NCBI GenBank assembly: GCA_949775045.1
Contig: OX459100.1
Span: 94,501-158,500, forward strand
Source of the DNA: Metridium senile
Lineage: Eukaryota; Cnidaria; Anthozoa; Actiniaria; Metridiidae
Reading direction: 5' to 3'
DNA: 64,000 nt
The notes beneath the pieces are model-generated. The model saw only the letters and a program-made list of their open reading frames with translations, had not been told where the DNA came from and made no database searches. Position numbers and translations under genes: made by a program. This document shows, one piece after another, positions 25,623 to 38,283 of this stretch; position 1 is the first letter of the stretch, and every line of letters starts with the position of its first letter.

Positions 25623-28236
25623 TTGTAACCCAGTAGTTACTGCGATTGTAAATGGATAATTTTTGTAACCCAGTAATTACTGTGATTGTAAACGGATGAT
25701 ATTTGTAACCCAGTAATTACTGTGATTGTAAACGGATTAGTTTTGTAACCCAGTAGTTACTGTGATTGTAAATTGATGATTTTTTGTAACCCAGTAGTTA
25801 CTGTGATTGTAAATTGATGATTTTTTGTAAACCAGTAGTTACTGTGATTGTAAACGGACGAGTTTTGTAACCCAGTAGTTACTGTGATTGTAAATGGATG
25901 ATTTTTGTAACCCAGTAGTTACTGTGATTGTAAATTGATGATTTTTTGTAAACCAGTAGTTACTGTGATTGTAAACGGGCGAGTTTTGTAACCCAGTAGT
26001 TACTGTGATTGTAAATGAATGATTTTTTGTAACCCAGTAGTTACTGTGATTGTAAATTGATGATTTTTTGTAAACCAGTAGTTACTGTGATTGTAAACGG
26101 ACGAGTTTTGTAACCCAGTAGTTACTGTGATTGTAAATGAATGATTTTTTGTAACCCAGTAGTTACTGTGATTGTAAACGGATGATTTTTTGTAACCCAG
26201 TAGTTACTGTGATTGTAAACGGGCGAGTTTTGTAACCCAGTAGTTACTGTGATTGTAAATGGATGATTTTTGTAACCCAGTAGTTACTGTGATTGTATAC
26301 GGATGAGTTTTGTAACCCAGTAGTTACTGTGATTGTAAATGAATGATTTTTTGTAAACCAGTAGTTACTGTGATTATAAACGGACGAGTTTTGTAACCCA
26401 GTAGTTACTGTGATTGTAAATGAATGATTTTTTTAACCCAGTAGTTACTGTGATTGTAAATGGATGATTTTTGTAACCCAGTACTTACTGTGATTGTAAA
26501 CGGATGATTTTTGTAACCCAGTAGTTACTGTGATTGTATACGGACCAGTTTTGTAACCCAGTAGTTACTGTGATTGTAAATGAATGATTTTTGTAACCCA
26601 CTACTTACTGTGATTGTAAACGGACGAGTTTTGTAACCCAGTAGTTACTGTGATTGTAAATGAATGATTTTTTGTAACCCAGTAGTTACTGTGATTGTAA
26701 ACGGATGATTGTTTGTAACCCAGTAGTTACTGTGATTGTAAACGGGCGAGTTTTGTAACCCAGTAGTTACTGTGATTGTAAATGGATGATTTTTGTAACC
26801 CAGTAGTTACTGTGATTGTATACGGATGAGTTTTGTAACCCAGTAGTTACTGTGATTGTAAATGAATGATTTTTTGTAAACCAGTAGTTACTGTGATTAT
26901 AAACGGACGAGTTTTGTAACCCAGTAGTTACTGTGATTGTAAATGAATGATTTTTTTAACCCAGTAGTTACTGTGATTGTAAATGGATGATTTTTGTAAC
27001 CCAGTACTTACTGTGATTGTAAACGGATGATTTTTGTAACCCAGTAGTTACTGTGATTGTATACGGACCAGTTTTGTAACCCAGTAGTTACTGTGATTGT
27101 AAATGAATGATTTTTGTAACCCACTACTTACTGTGATTGTAAACGGACGAGTTTTGTAACCCAGTAGTTACTGTGATTGTAAACGGATGAGTTTTGTAAC
27201 CCAGTAGTTACTGTGATTGTAAACGCATGATTTTTGTAACCCAGTAGTTACTGTGATTGTAAATTGATGATTTTTTGTAACCCAGTAGTTACTGTGATTG
27301 TAAATTGATGATTTTTTGTAAACCAGTAGTTACTGTGCTTGTAAACGGACGAGTTTTGTAACCCAGTAGTTACTGTGATTGTAAATTGATGATTTTTTGT
27401 AACCCAGTAGTTACTGTGATTGTAAACGGATGATTTTTGTAACCCAGTAGTTACTGTCATTGTATACGGACGAGTTTTGTAACCCAGAAGTTACTGTGAT
27501 TGTAAACGGATGATTTTTGTAACCCAGTAGTTACTGTGATTGTAAATTGATGATTTTTTGTAACCCAGTAGTTACTGTGATTGTAAATTGATGATTTTTT
27601 GTAAACCAGTAGTTACTGTGCTTGTAAACGGACGAGTTTTGTAACCCAGTAGTTACTGTGATTGTAAATTGATGATTTTTTGTAACCCAGTAGTTACTGT
27701 GATTGTAAACGGATGATTTTTGTAACCCAGTAGTTACTGTCATTGTATACGGACGAGTTTTGTAACCCAGAAGTTACTGTGATTGTAAATGAATGATTTT
27801 CGTAACCCAGAACTTGCTGTGATTGTAAATGGATGATTTTTTGTAACCCAGTAGTTACTGTGATTGTAAATGAATGATTTTTGTAACCCAGTAGTTACTG
27901 TGATTGTAAACGGATGATTTTTTGTAACCCAGTAGTTACTGTGATTGTATACGGATGAGTTTTGTAACCCAGTAGTTACTGTGATTGTAAATGAATGATT
28001 TTTTGTAAACCAGTAGTTACTGTGATTGTAAACGGACGAGTTTTGTAACCCAGTAGTTACTGTGATTGTAAATGAATGATTTTTGTAACCCAGAACTTGC
28101 TGTGATTGTAAATGGATGATTTTGTGTAACCCAGTAGTTACTGTGATTGTATACGGACGAGTTTTGTAACCCAGTAGTTACTGTGATTGTAAATGAATGA
28201 TTTTTGTAACCCAGTACTTACTGTGATTGTAAATGG
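25623..28236. repeat. 40-bp array segment with 523-bp and 283-bp local duplications
   Basis: About 65 monomers. The rare TGATTATAAACGG monomer at 26,371 and 26,894 marks a 523-bp (13-monomer) tandem duplication. The block starting at 27,248 recurs at 27,531, a 283-bp (7-monomer) duplication. Confidence 0.9.
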
Positions 28237-29317
28237 ATTCTGTGTTTGTTCTAGTTATATGTATCGTGAGGATTTCGTGAAAGAAAAACAATATAAAAGA
28301 GTTACTGGTAAATCTGTTGATAAAATTTACTTTACTAAATTAATGATTTTTGTAACCCAGTAGTTACTGTGATTGTAAACGGATGATTTTTGTAATTCAT
28401 TCATTCATTCATTCATTCATTCATTCATTCATTCATTCATTCATTCATTCATTCATTCGTTCGTTCATTCATTCATCCATCTATTTATCTATTATTTGTT
28501 TACTAGATTGCTGGATAACTTCACCCGTGCTGGTATCATTTACAGTGCTGGTATGAGATGGCTGTGTCTGCGAGTAGAACTAGTATATTCTGTGTTTGTT
28601 CTAGTTATATGTATCGTGAGGATTTCGTGAAAGAAAAACAATATAGAAGAGTTACTGGTAAATCTGTTGATAAAATTTACTTTACTAAATTAATGATTTT
28701 TGTAACCCAGTAGTTACTGTGATTGTAAACGGATGATTTTTGTAATTCATTCATTCATTCATTCATTCATTCATTCATTCATTCATTCATTCATTCATTC
28801 ATTCATTCATTCATTCATTCGTTCATTCATTCATTCATCCATCTATTTATCTATTATTTGTTTACTAGATTGCTGGATAACTTCACCCGTGCTGGTATCA
28901 TTTACAGTGCTGGTATGAGATGGCTGTGTCTGCGAGTAGAACTAGTATATTCTGTGTTTGTTCTAGTTATATGTATCGTGAGAATTTCGTGAAAGAAAAA
29001 CAATATAGAAGAGTTACTGGTAAATCTGTTGATAAAATTTACTTCTTTAACCTCATATAACCAAAAATATCAATAAGAACACTGTGAAGGCTGGTAGAGT
29101 TTTTGAAACACAAATCGAAGGGAGTTGTTGTTATGTGCTTATGAAGAGGACTTGAATGCTTCGTTTGTTCGGCTAAACTCCGTCTAGCGAGCCACGAGGC
29201 GACAGTTATGGTATTAAAGATACACAAATAATTTCTGGCGATATGAATGTTCAAAGAAGAGAAGTTAAAACGTCTATAGCTGATGATATTGTCAATAACA
29301 GCGAGGGCGCTAGATAT
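28237..29317 (+). repeat. Composite insert 12, double form
   Basis: TTCA tracts at 28,396-28,475 (80 bp) and 28,746-28,837 (92 bp), body 28,838-29,317. It is the last composite insert of the forward-oriented domain. Confidence 0.9.
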
Positions 29318-32126
29318 TTGTAACCCAGTAGTTACTGCGATTGTAAATGGATAATTTTTGTAACCCAGTAATTACTGTGATTGTAAACGGATGATATTTG
29401 TAACCCAGTAATTACTGTGATTGTAAACGGATTAGTTTTGTAACCCAGTAGTTACTGTGATTGTAAATTGATGATTTTTTGTAACCCAGTAGTTACTGTG
29501 ATTGTAAATTGATGATTTTTTGTAAACCAGTAGTTACTGTGATTGTAAACGGACGAGTTTTGTAACCCAGTAGTTACTGTGATTGTAAATGGATGATTTT
29601 TGTAACCCAGTAGTTACTGTGATTGTAAATTGATGATTTTTTGTAAACCAGTAGTTACTGTGATTGTAAACGGGCGAGTTTTGTAACCCAGTAGTTACTG
29701 TGATTGTAAATGAATGATTTTTTGTAACCCAGTAGTTACTGTGATTGTAAATTGATGATTTTTTGTAAACCAGTAGTTACTGTGATTGTAAACGGACGAG
29801 TTTTGTAACCCAGTAGTTACTGTGATTGTAAATGAATGATTTTTTGTAACCCAGTACTTACTGTGATTGTAAACGGATGATTTTTGTAACCCAGTAGTTA
29901 CTGTGATTGTATACGGACGAGTTTTGTAACCCAGTAGTTACTGTGATTGTAAATGAATGATTTTTGTAACCCACTACTTACTGTGATTGTAAACGGACGA
30001 GTTTTGTAACCCAGTAGTTACTGTGATTGTAAACGGATGATTTTTGTAACCCAGTAGTTACTGTGATTGTAAACGGATGATTTTTGTAACCCAGTAGTTA
30101 CTGTGATTGTAAATTGATGATTTTTTGTAACCCAGTAGTTACTGTGATTGTAAATTGATGATTTTTTGTAAACCAGTAGTTACTGTGCTTGTAAACGGAC
30201 GAGTTTTGTAACCCAGTAGTTACTGTGATTGTAAATGGATGATTTTTGTAACCCAGTAGTTACTGTGATTGTATACGGATGAGTTTTGTAACCCAGTAGT
30301 TACTGTGATTGTAAACGGATGATTTTTGTAACCCAGTAGTTACTGTCATTGTATACGGACGAGTTTTGTAACCCAGAAGTTACTGTGATTGTAAATGAAT
30401 GATTTTCGTAACCCAGAACTTGCTGTGATTGTAAATGGATGATTTTTTGTAACCCAGTAGTTACTGTGATTGTAAATGAATGATTTTTGTAACCCAGTAG
30501 TTACTGTGATTGTAAACGGATGATTTTTTGTAACCCAGTAGTTACTGTGATTGTAAACGGGCGAGTTTTGTAACCCAGTAGTTACTGTGATTGTAAATGG
30601 ATGATTTTTGTAACCCAGTAGTTACTGTGATTGTATACGGATGAGTTTTGTAACCCAGTAGTTACTGTGATTGTAAATGAATGATTTTTTGTAAACCAGT
30701 AGTTACTGTGATTATAAACGGAAGAGTTTTGTAACCCAGTAGTTACTGTGATTGTAAATGAATGATTTTTTTAACCCAGTAGTTGCTGTGATTGTAAATG
30801 GATGATTTTTGTAACCCAGTACTTACTGTGATTGTAAACGGATGATTTTTGTAACCCAGTAGTTACTGTGATTGTATACGGACCAGTTTTGTAACCCAGT
30901 AGTTACTGTGATTGTAAATGAATGATTTTTGTAACCCACTACTTACTGTGATTGTAAACGGACGAGTTTTGTAACCCAGTAGTTACTGTGATTGTAAACG
31001 GATGAGTTTTGTAACCCAGTAGTTACTGTGATTGTAAACGCATGATTTTTGTAACCCAGTAGTTACTGTGATTGTAAATTGATGATTTTTTGTAACCCAG
31101 TAGTTACTGTGATTGTAAATTGATGATTTTTTGTAAACCAGTAGTTACTGTGCTTGTAAACGGACGAGTTTTGTAACCCAGTAGTTACTGTGATTGTAAA
31201 TTGATGATTTTTTGTAACCCAGTAGTTACTGTGATTGTAAACGGATGATTTTTGTAACCCAGTAGCTACTGTCATTGTATACGGACGAGTTTTGTAACCC
31301 AGTAATTACTGTGATTTTAAACGGATGATTTTTGTAACCCAGTAGTTACTGTGATTGTAAATGAATGATTTTTTGTAACCCAGTAGTTACTGTGATTGTA
31401 AACGGATGATTTTTGTAACCCAGTAGTTACTGTGATTGTAAACGGATGATTTTTGTAACCCAGTAGTTACTGTGATTGTAAATTGATGATTTTTTGTAAC
31501 CCAGTAGTTACTGTGATTGTAAACGGATGATTTTTGTAACCCAGTAGTTACTGTGATTGTATACGGACGAGGTTTGTAACCCAGTAGTTACTGTGATTGT
31601 AAATGAATGATTTTTGTAACCCAGAACTTGCTGTGATTGTAAATGGATGATTTTTTGTAACCCAGTAGTTACTGTGATTGTAAATGAATGATTTTTGTAA
31701 CCCAGTACTTACTGTGATTGTAAATGGATGATTTTTTGTAACCCAGTAGTTACTGTGATTGTATACGGATGAGTTTTGTAACCCAGTAGTTACTGTGTTT
31801 GTAAACGGATGATTTTTGTAACCCAGTAGTTACTGTGATTGTATACGGACGAGTTTTGTAACCCAGTAGTTACTGTGATTGTAAATGAATGATTTTTGTA
31901 ACCCAGTACTTACTGTGATTGTAAACGGACGAGTTATGTAACCCAGTAGATACTGTGATTGTAAATGAATGATTTTTGTAACCCAGTAGTTACTGTGATT
32001 GTAAACGGATGATTTTTGTAACCCAGTAGTTACTGTGATTGTATACGGACGAGTTTTGTAACCCAGTAGTTGCTGTGATTGTAAATGAATGATTTTTGTA
32101 ACCCAGTACTTACTGTGATTGTAAAT
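29318..32126. repeat. 40-bp array segment reaching the family switch
   Basis: About 70 monomers. The block 30,500-31,300 matches 26,700-27,500 at an offset of 3,815 bp. The last part (31,300-32,126) has more private variants than the middle of the domain, as expected near an array edge. A 139-codon minus-strand frame runs across the junction; it is repeat translation and not a gene. Confidence 0.9.
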
Positions 32127-32131
32127 GTAAC
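32119..32131. other. Junction between the 40-bp and 98-bp satellites
   Basis: The last 40-bp monomer reads GTGATTGTAA and passes without spacer into ATGTAACCTTTG of the first 98-bp monomer. GTAA is shared by both families at the join, so the exact crossover base cannot be fixed. Confidence 0.85.
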
Positions 32132-32155
32132 CTTTGTTCATAGGTGAACAAAGGT
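32130..32155. other. Representative 98-bp-monomer hairpin
   Basis: ACCTTTGTTCA (32,130-32,140), loop TAGG, TGAACAAAGGT (32,145-32,155): a perfect 11-bp stem. It recurs every 98 bp. Many B monomers carry one arm change (GAACAAATG or TAAACAAAGG) that removes one pair. Confidence 0.9.
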
Positions 32156-32599
32156 CCCTAATGTAACTTTGTGATCCCTTTTGTAACCTTACCATGTGTG
32201 CAAAAGGGAAAAACGATCCCTTATGTAACCTTTGTTCATAGGTGAACAAAGGTCCCTAATGTAACTTTGTGATCCCTTTTGTAACCTTACCTTGTGTGCA
32301 AAATGGAAAAACGATCCCTTATGTAACCTTTGTTCATAGGTGAACAAAGGTCCCTAATGTAACTTTGTGATCCCTTTTGTAACCTTACCTTGTGTGCAAA
32401 ATGGAAAAACGATCCCTTATGTAACCTTTGTTCATAGGTGAACAAAGGTCCCTAATGTAACTTTGTGATCCCTTTTGTAACTTTACCATGTGTGCAAAAG
32501 GGAAAAACGATCCCTTATGTAACCTTTGTTCATAGGTGAACAAAGGTCCCTAATGTAACTTTGTGATCCCTTTTGTAACCTTACCATGTGTGCAAAAGG

Positions 32600-35500
32600 G
32601 AAAAACGATCCCTTATGTAACCTTTGTTCATAGGTGAACAAAGGTCCCTAATGTAACTTTGTGATCCCTTTTGTAACCTTACCATGTGTGCAAAAGGGAA
32701 AAACGATCCCTTATGTAACCTTTGTTCATAGGTAAACAAAGGTCCCTAATGTAACTTTGTGATCCCTTTTGTAACCTTACCATGTGTGCAAAAGGGAAAA
32801 ACGATCCCTTATGTAACCTTTGTTCATAGGTGAACAAAGGTCCCTAATGTAGCTTTGTGATCACTTTTGTAACCTTACCATGTGTGCAAAAGGGAAAAAC
32901 GATCCCTTATGTAACCTTTGTTCATAGGTGAACAAAGGTCCCTAATGTAACTTTGTGATCCCTTTTGTAACCTTACCTTGTGTGCAAAAGGGAAAAACGA
33001 TCCCTTATGTAACCTTTGTTCATAGGTGAACAAAGGTCCCTAATGTAACTTTGTGATCCCTTTTGTAACTTTACCATGTGTGCAAAAGGGAAAAACGATC
33101 CCTTATGTAACCTTTGTTCATAGGTGAACAAAGGTCCCTAATGTAACTTTGTGATCCCTTTTGTAACCTTACCATGTGTGCAAAAGGGAAAAACGATCCC
33201 TTATGTAACCTTTGTTCATAGGTGAACAAAGGTCCCTAATGTAACTTTGTGATCCCTTTTGTAACCTTACCATGTGTGCAAAAGGGAAAAACGATCCCTT
33301 ATGTAACCTTTGTTCATAGGTGAACAAATGTCCCTAATGTAACTTTGTGATCCCTTTTGTAACCTTACCATGTGTGCAAAAGGGAAAAACGATCCCTTAT
33401 GTAACCTTTGTTCATAGGTGAACAAAGGTCCCTAATGTAACTTTGTGATCCCTTTTGTAACCTTACCATGTGTGCAAAAGGGAAAAACGATCCCTTATGT
33501 AACCTTTGTTCATAGGTGAACAAAGGTCCCTAATGTAACTTTGTGATCCCTTTTGTAACCTTACCATGTGTGCAAAAGGGAAAAACGATCCCTTATGTAA
33601 CCTTTGTTCATAGGTAAACAAAGGTCCCTAATGTAACTTTGTGATCCCTTGTGTAACCTTACCATGTGTGCAAAAGGGAAAAACGATCCCTTATGTAACC
33701 TTTGTTCATAGGTGAACAAAGGTCCCTAATGTTGCTTTGTGATCACTTTTGTAACCTTACCATGTGTGCAAAAGGGAAAAACGATCCCTTATGTAACCTT
33801 TGTTCATAGGTGAACAAACGTCCCTAATGTAACTTTGTGATCCCTTTTGTAACCTTACCTTGTGTGCAAAAGGGAAAAACGATCCCTTATGTAACCTTTG
33901 TTCATAGGTGAACAAAGGTCCCTAATGTAACTTTGTGATCCCTTTTGTAACTTTACCATGTGTGCAAAAGGGAAAAACGATCCCTTATGTAACCTTTGTT
34001 CATAGGTGAACAAAGGTCCCTAATGTAACTTTGTGATCCCTTTTGTAACCTTACCATGTGTGCAAAAGGGAAAAACGATCCCTTATGTAACCTTTGTTCA
34101 TAGGTGAACAAAGGTCCCTAATGTAACTTTGTGATCCCTTTTGTAACCTTACCATGTGTGCAAAAGGGAAAAACGATCCCTTATGTAACCTTTGTTCATA
34201 GGTCAACAAAGGTCCCTAATGTAACTTTGTGATCCCTTTTGTAACCTTACCATGTGTGCAAAAGGGGAAAACGATCCCTTATGTAACCTTTGTTCATAGG
34301 TGAACAAAGGTCCCTAATGTAACTTTGTGATCACTTTTGTAACCTTACCATGTGTGCAAAAGGGAAAAACGATCCCTTATGTAACCTTTGTTCATAGGTG
34401 AACAAAGGTCCCTAATGTAACTTTGTGATCCCTTTTGTAACCTTACCTTGTGTGCAAAAGGGAAAAACGATCCCTTATGTAACCTTTGTTCATAGGTGAA
34501 CAAATGTCCCTAATGTAACTTTGTGATCCCTTTTGTAACCTTACCATGTGTGCAAAAGGGAAAAACGATCCCTTATGTAACCTTTGTTCATAGGTGAACA
34601 AAGGTCCCTAATGTAACTTTGTGATCCCTTTTGTAACCTTACCATGTGTGCAAAAGGGAAAAACGATCCCTTATGTAACCTTTGTTCATAGGTGAACAAA
34701 GGTCCCTAATGTAACTTTGTGATCCCTTTTGTAACCTTACCATGTGTGCAAAAGGGAAAAACGATCCCTTATGTAACCTTTGTTCATAGGTGAACAAAGG
34801 TCCCTAATGTAACTTTGTGATCCCTTTTGTAACCTTACCATGTGTGCAAAAGGGAAAAACGATCCCTTATGTAACCTTTGTTCATAGGTGAACAAAGGTC
34901 CCTAATGTAACTTTGTGATCCCTTTTGTAACCTTACCATGTGTGCAAAAGGGAAAAACGATCCCTTATGTAACCTTTGTTCATAGGTAAACAAAGGTCCC
35001 TAATGTAACTTTGTGATCCCTTTTGTAACCTTACCATGTGTGCAAAAGGGAAAAACGATCCCTTATGTAACCTTTGTTCATAGGTGAACAAAGGTCCCTA
35101 ATGTAACTTTGTGATCACTTTTGTAACCTTACCATGTGTGCAAAAGGGAAAAACGATCCCTTATGTAACCTTTGTTCATAGGTGAACAAACGTCCCTAAT
35201 GTAACTTTGTGATCCCTTTTGTAACCTTACCTTGTGTGCAAAAGGGAAAAACGATCCCTTATGTAACCTTTGTTCATAGGTGAACAAAGGTCCCTAATGT
35301 AACTTTGTGATCCCTTTTGTAACCTTACCATGTGTGCAAAAGGGAAAAACGATCCCTTATGTAACCTTTGTTCATAGGTGAACAAAGGTCCCTAATGTAA
35401 CTTTGTGATCCCTTTTGTAACCTTACCATGTGTGCAAAAGGGAAAAACGATCCCTTATGTAACCTTTGTTCATAGGTGAACAAAGGTCCCTAATGTAACT

Positions 35501-38283
35501 TTGTGATCCCTTTTGTAACCTTACCATGTGTGCAAAAGGGAAAAACGATCCCTTATGTAACCTTTGTTCATAGGTGAACAAAGGTCCCTAATGTAACTTT
35601 GTGATCCCTTTTGTAACCTTACCATGTGTGCAAAAGGGAAAAACGATCCCTTATGTAACCTTTGTTCATAGGTGAACAAAGGTCCCTAATGTAACTTTGT
35701 GATCCCTTTTGTAACCTTACCATGTGTGCAAAAGGGAAAAACGATCCCTTATGTAACCTTTGTTCATAGGTGAACAAAGGTCCCTAATGTAACTTTGTGA
35801 TCCCTTTTGTAACTTTACCATGTGTGCAAAAGGGAAAAACGATCCCTTATGTAACCTTTGTTCATAGGTGAACAAAGGTCCCTAATGTAACTTTGTGATC
35901 CCTTTTGTAACCTTACCATGTGTGCAAAAGGGAAAAACGATCCCTTATGTAACCTTTGTTCATAGGTGAACAAAGGTCCCTAATGTAACTTTGTGATCCC
36001 TTTTGTAACCTTACCTTGTGTGCAAAATGGAAAAACGATCCCTTATGTAACCTTTGTTCATAGGTGAACAAAGGTCCCTAATGTAACTTTGTGATCCCTT
36101 TTGTAACTTTACCATGTGTGCAAAAGGGAAAAACGATCCCTTATGTAACCTTTGTTCATAGGTGAACAAAGGTCCCTAATGTAACTTTGTGATCCCTTTT
36201 GTAGCCTTACCATGTGTGCAAAAGGGAAAAACGATCCCTTATGTAACCTTTGTTCATAGGTCAACAAAGGTCCCTAATGTAACTTTGTGATCCCTTTTGT
36301 AACTTTACCATGTGTGCAAAAGGGAAAAACGATCCCTTATGTAACCTTTGTTCATAGGTGAACAAAGGTCCCTAATGTAACTTTGTGATCCCTTTTGTAA
36401 CCTTACCATGTGTGCAAAAGGGAAAAACGATCCCTTATGTAACCTTTGTTCATAGGTGAACAAAGGTCCCTAATGTAACTTTGTGATCCCTTTTGTAACC
36501 TTACCATGTGTGCAAAAGGGAAAAACGATCCCTTATGTAACCTTTGTTCATAGGTGAACAAAGGTCCCTAATGTAACTTTGTGATCCCTTTTGTAACCTT
36601 ACCATGTGTGCAAAAGGGAAAAACGATCCCTTATGTAACCTTTGTTCATAGGTGAACAAAGGTCCCTAATGTAACTTTGTGATCCCTTTTGTAACCTTAC
36701 CATGTGTGCAAAAGGGAAAAACGTTCCCTTATTTAACCTTTGTTCATAGGTGAACAAATGTCCCTAATGTAACTTTGTGATCCCTTTTGTAACCTTACCA
36801 TGGGTGCAAAAGGTAAAAACGTTCCCTTATGTAACCTTTGTTCATAGGTAAACAAAGGTCCCTAATGTAACTTTTTGATCCCTTTTGTAACCTTACCATG
36901 GGTGCAAAAGGGAAAAACGTTCCCTTATGTAACCTTTGTTCATAGGTAAACAAAGGTCCCTAAGGTAACTTTGTGATCCCTTTTGTAACCTTACCATGGG
37001 TGCAAAAGGGAAAAACGTAACCTTATATAACCTTTGTTCATAGGTGAACAAATGTCCCTAATGTAACTTTGTGATCCCTTTTGTAACCTTACCATGGGTG
37101 CAAAAGGGAAAAACGTTCCCTTATGTAACCTTTGTTCATAGGTAAACAAAGGTCCCTAATTTAACTTTGTGATCCATTTTGTAACCTTACCATGGGTGCA
37201 AAAGGGAAAAACGTTCCCTTATGTAACCTTTGTTCATAGGTAAACAAAGGTCCCTAATGTAACTTTGTGATCCCTTTTGTATTCTTACCATGGGTGCAAA
37301 AGGGAAAAACATTCCCTTATGTAACCTTTGTTTATAGGTGAACAAAGGTCACTAATGTAACTTTGTGATCCTTTTTGTAACCTTACCATGGGTGCAAAAG
37401 GGAAAAACGTTCCCTTATGTAACATTTGTTCATAGGTGAACAAATGTCCCTAATGTAACTTTGTGATCCCTTTTGTAGCCTTACCATGGGTGCAAAAGGG
37501 AAAAACGTAACCTTATATAACCTTTGTTCATAGGTGAACAAATGTCCCTAATGTAACTTTGTGATCCCTTTTGTAACCTTTCCATGGGTGCAAAAGTGAA
37601 AAACGTTCCCTTATGTAACCTTTGTTCATAGGTAAACAAAGGTCCCTAATTTAACTTTGTGATCCCTTTTGTAACCTTACCATGGGTGCAAAAGGGAAAA
37701 ACGTTCCCTTATGTAACCTTTGTTCATAGGTGAACAAATGTCCCTAATGTAACTTTGTGATCCCTTTTGTAACCTTACCATGGGTGCAAAAGGAAAAAAC
37801 GTTCCCTTATGTAACCTTTGTTCATAGGTAAACAAAGGTCCCTAATGTAACTTTGTGATCCCTTTTGTAACCTTACCATGGGTGCAAAAGGGAAAAACGT
37901 TCCCTTATGTAACCTTTGTTCATAGTTGAACAAAGGTCCCTAAGGTAACTTTGTGATCCCTTTTGTAACCTTACCATGGGTGCAAAAGGGAAAAACGTTC
38001 CCTTATGTAACCTTTGTTCATAGGTGAACGAAGGTCCCTAATGTAACTTTGTGATCCCTTTTGTAACCTTACCATGGGTGCAAAAGGGAAAAACGATCCC
38101 TTATGTAACCTTTGTTCATAGGTGAACAAAGGTCCCTAATGTAACTTTGTGATCCCTTTTGTAACCTTACCATGTGTGCAAAAGGGAAAAACGATCCCTT
38201 ATGTAACCTTTGTTCATAGGTGAACAAAGGTCCCTAATGTAACTTTGTGATCCCTTTTGTAACCTTACCATGTGTGCAAAAGG
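32600..38283. repeat. 5,684-bp (58-monomer) tandem unit, copy 1
   Basis: Landmarks recur 5,684 bp downstream: the TAGCTTTGTGATCAC monomer (32,850), TTGCTTTGTGATCAC (33,730), and the whole B block from 36,721. The left edge lies somewhere between about 32,480 and 32,770, where the match to 38,160 fails, so the stated boundary is approximate. Confidence 0.85.
36721..38092. repeat. 14-monomer subfamily B block, copy 1
   Basis: Fourteen B monomers inside A-type array. Their private variants come in fixed order: CCTTATTTAACC, AAAAGGTAAAAAC, AACTTTTTGATCC, CCCTAAGGTAAC, AACGTAACCTTATATAACC, and at the end GAACGAAGG. Confidence 0.92.

Larger units (their letters stand above)
19115..25900. repeat. 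Dispersed copy of the 1-6,280 block
   Basis: Order and variants match 1-6,280. The offset is 19,114 up to the marker at 20,907, then 19,234 after a 120-bp (three-monomer) gain, 19,230 after a TTCA change of one unit, and 19,634 after a further local duplication near 23,700-24,100. Match is lost where 6,281 goes into a leader while this copy continues as satellite. Confidence 0.82.
1..32126. repeat. 40-bp satellite array, whole domain
   Basis: The domain is a head-to-tail array of a 40-bp monomer (40-43 bp, the length set by a run of 5-7 T). A clean monomer lies at 273-312. The invariant part is GTAACCCAGTAGTTAC followed by TGTGATTGTA. The variable part reads AAACGGATGA, AAACGGACGAG, AAATGAATGA, AAATTGATGA, AAATGGATGA or TACGGACGAG. 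GTAAC and GTTAC form a 5-bp stem around CCAGTA. Roughly 540 monomers remain once inserted segments are subtracted. No long open frame exists because the unit is not a multiple of three. Family identity is unknown to me. Confidence 0.97.

Noticed and set aside
1..32126. CRISPR array
   Set aside because: Repeats are contiguous with no unique spacers, and the window is eukaryotic.
31830..32249. 139-codon minus-strand frame across the satellite junction
   Set aside because: It is composed only of satellite translation from both families, with no ATG needed and no domain.
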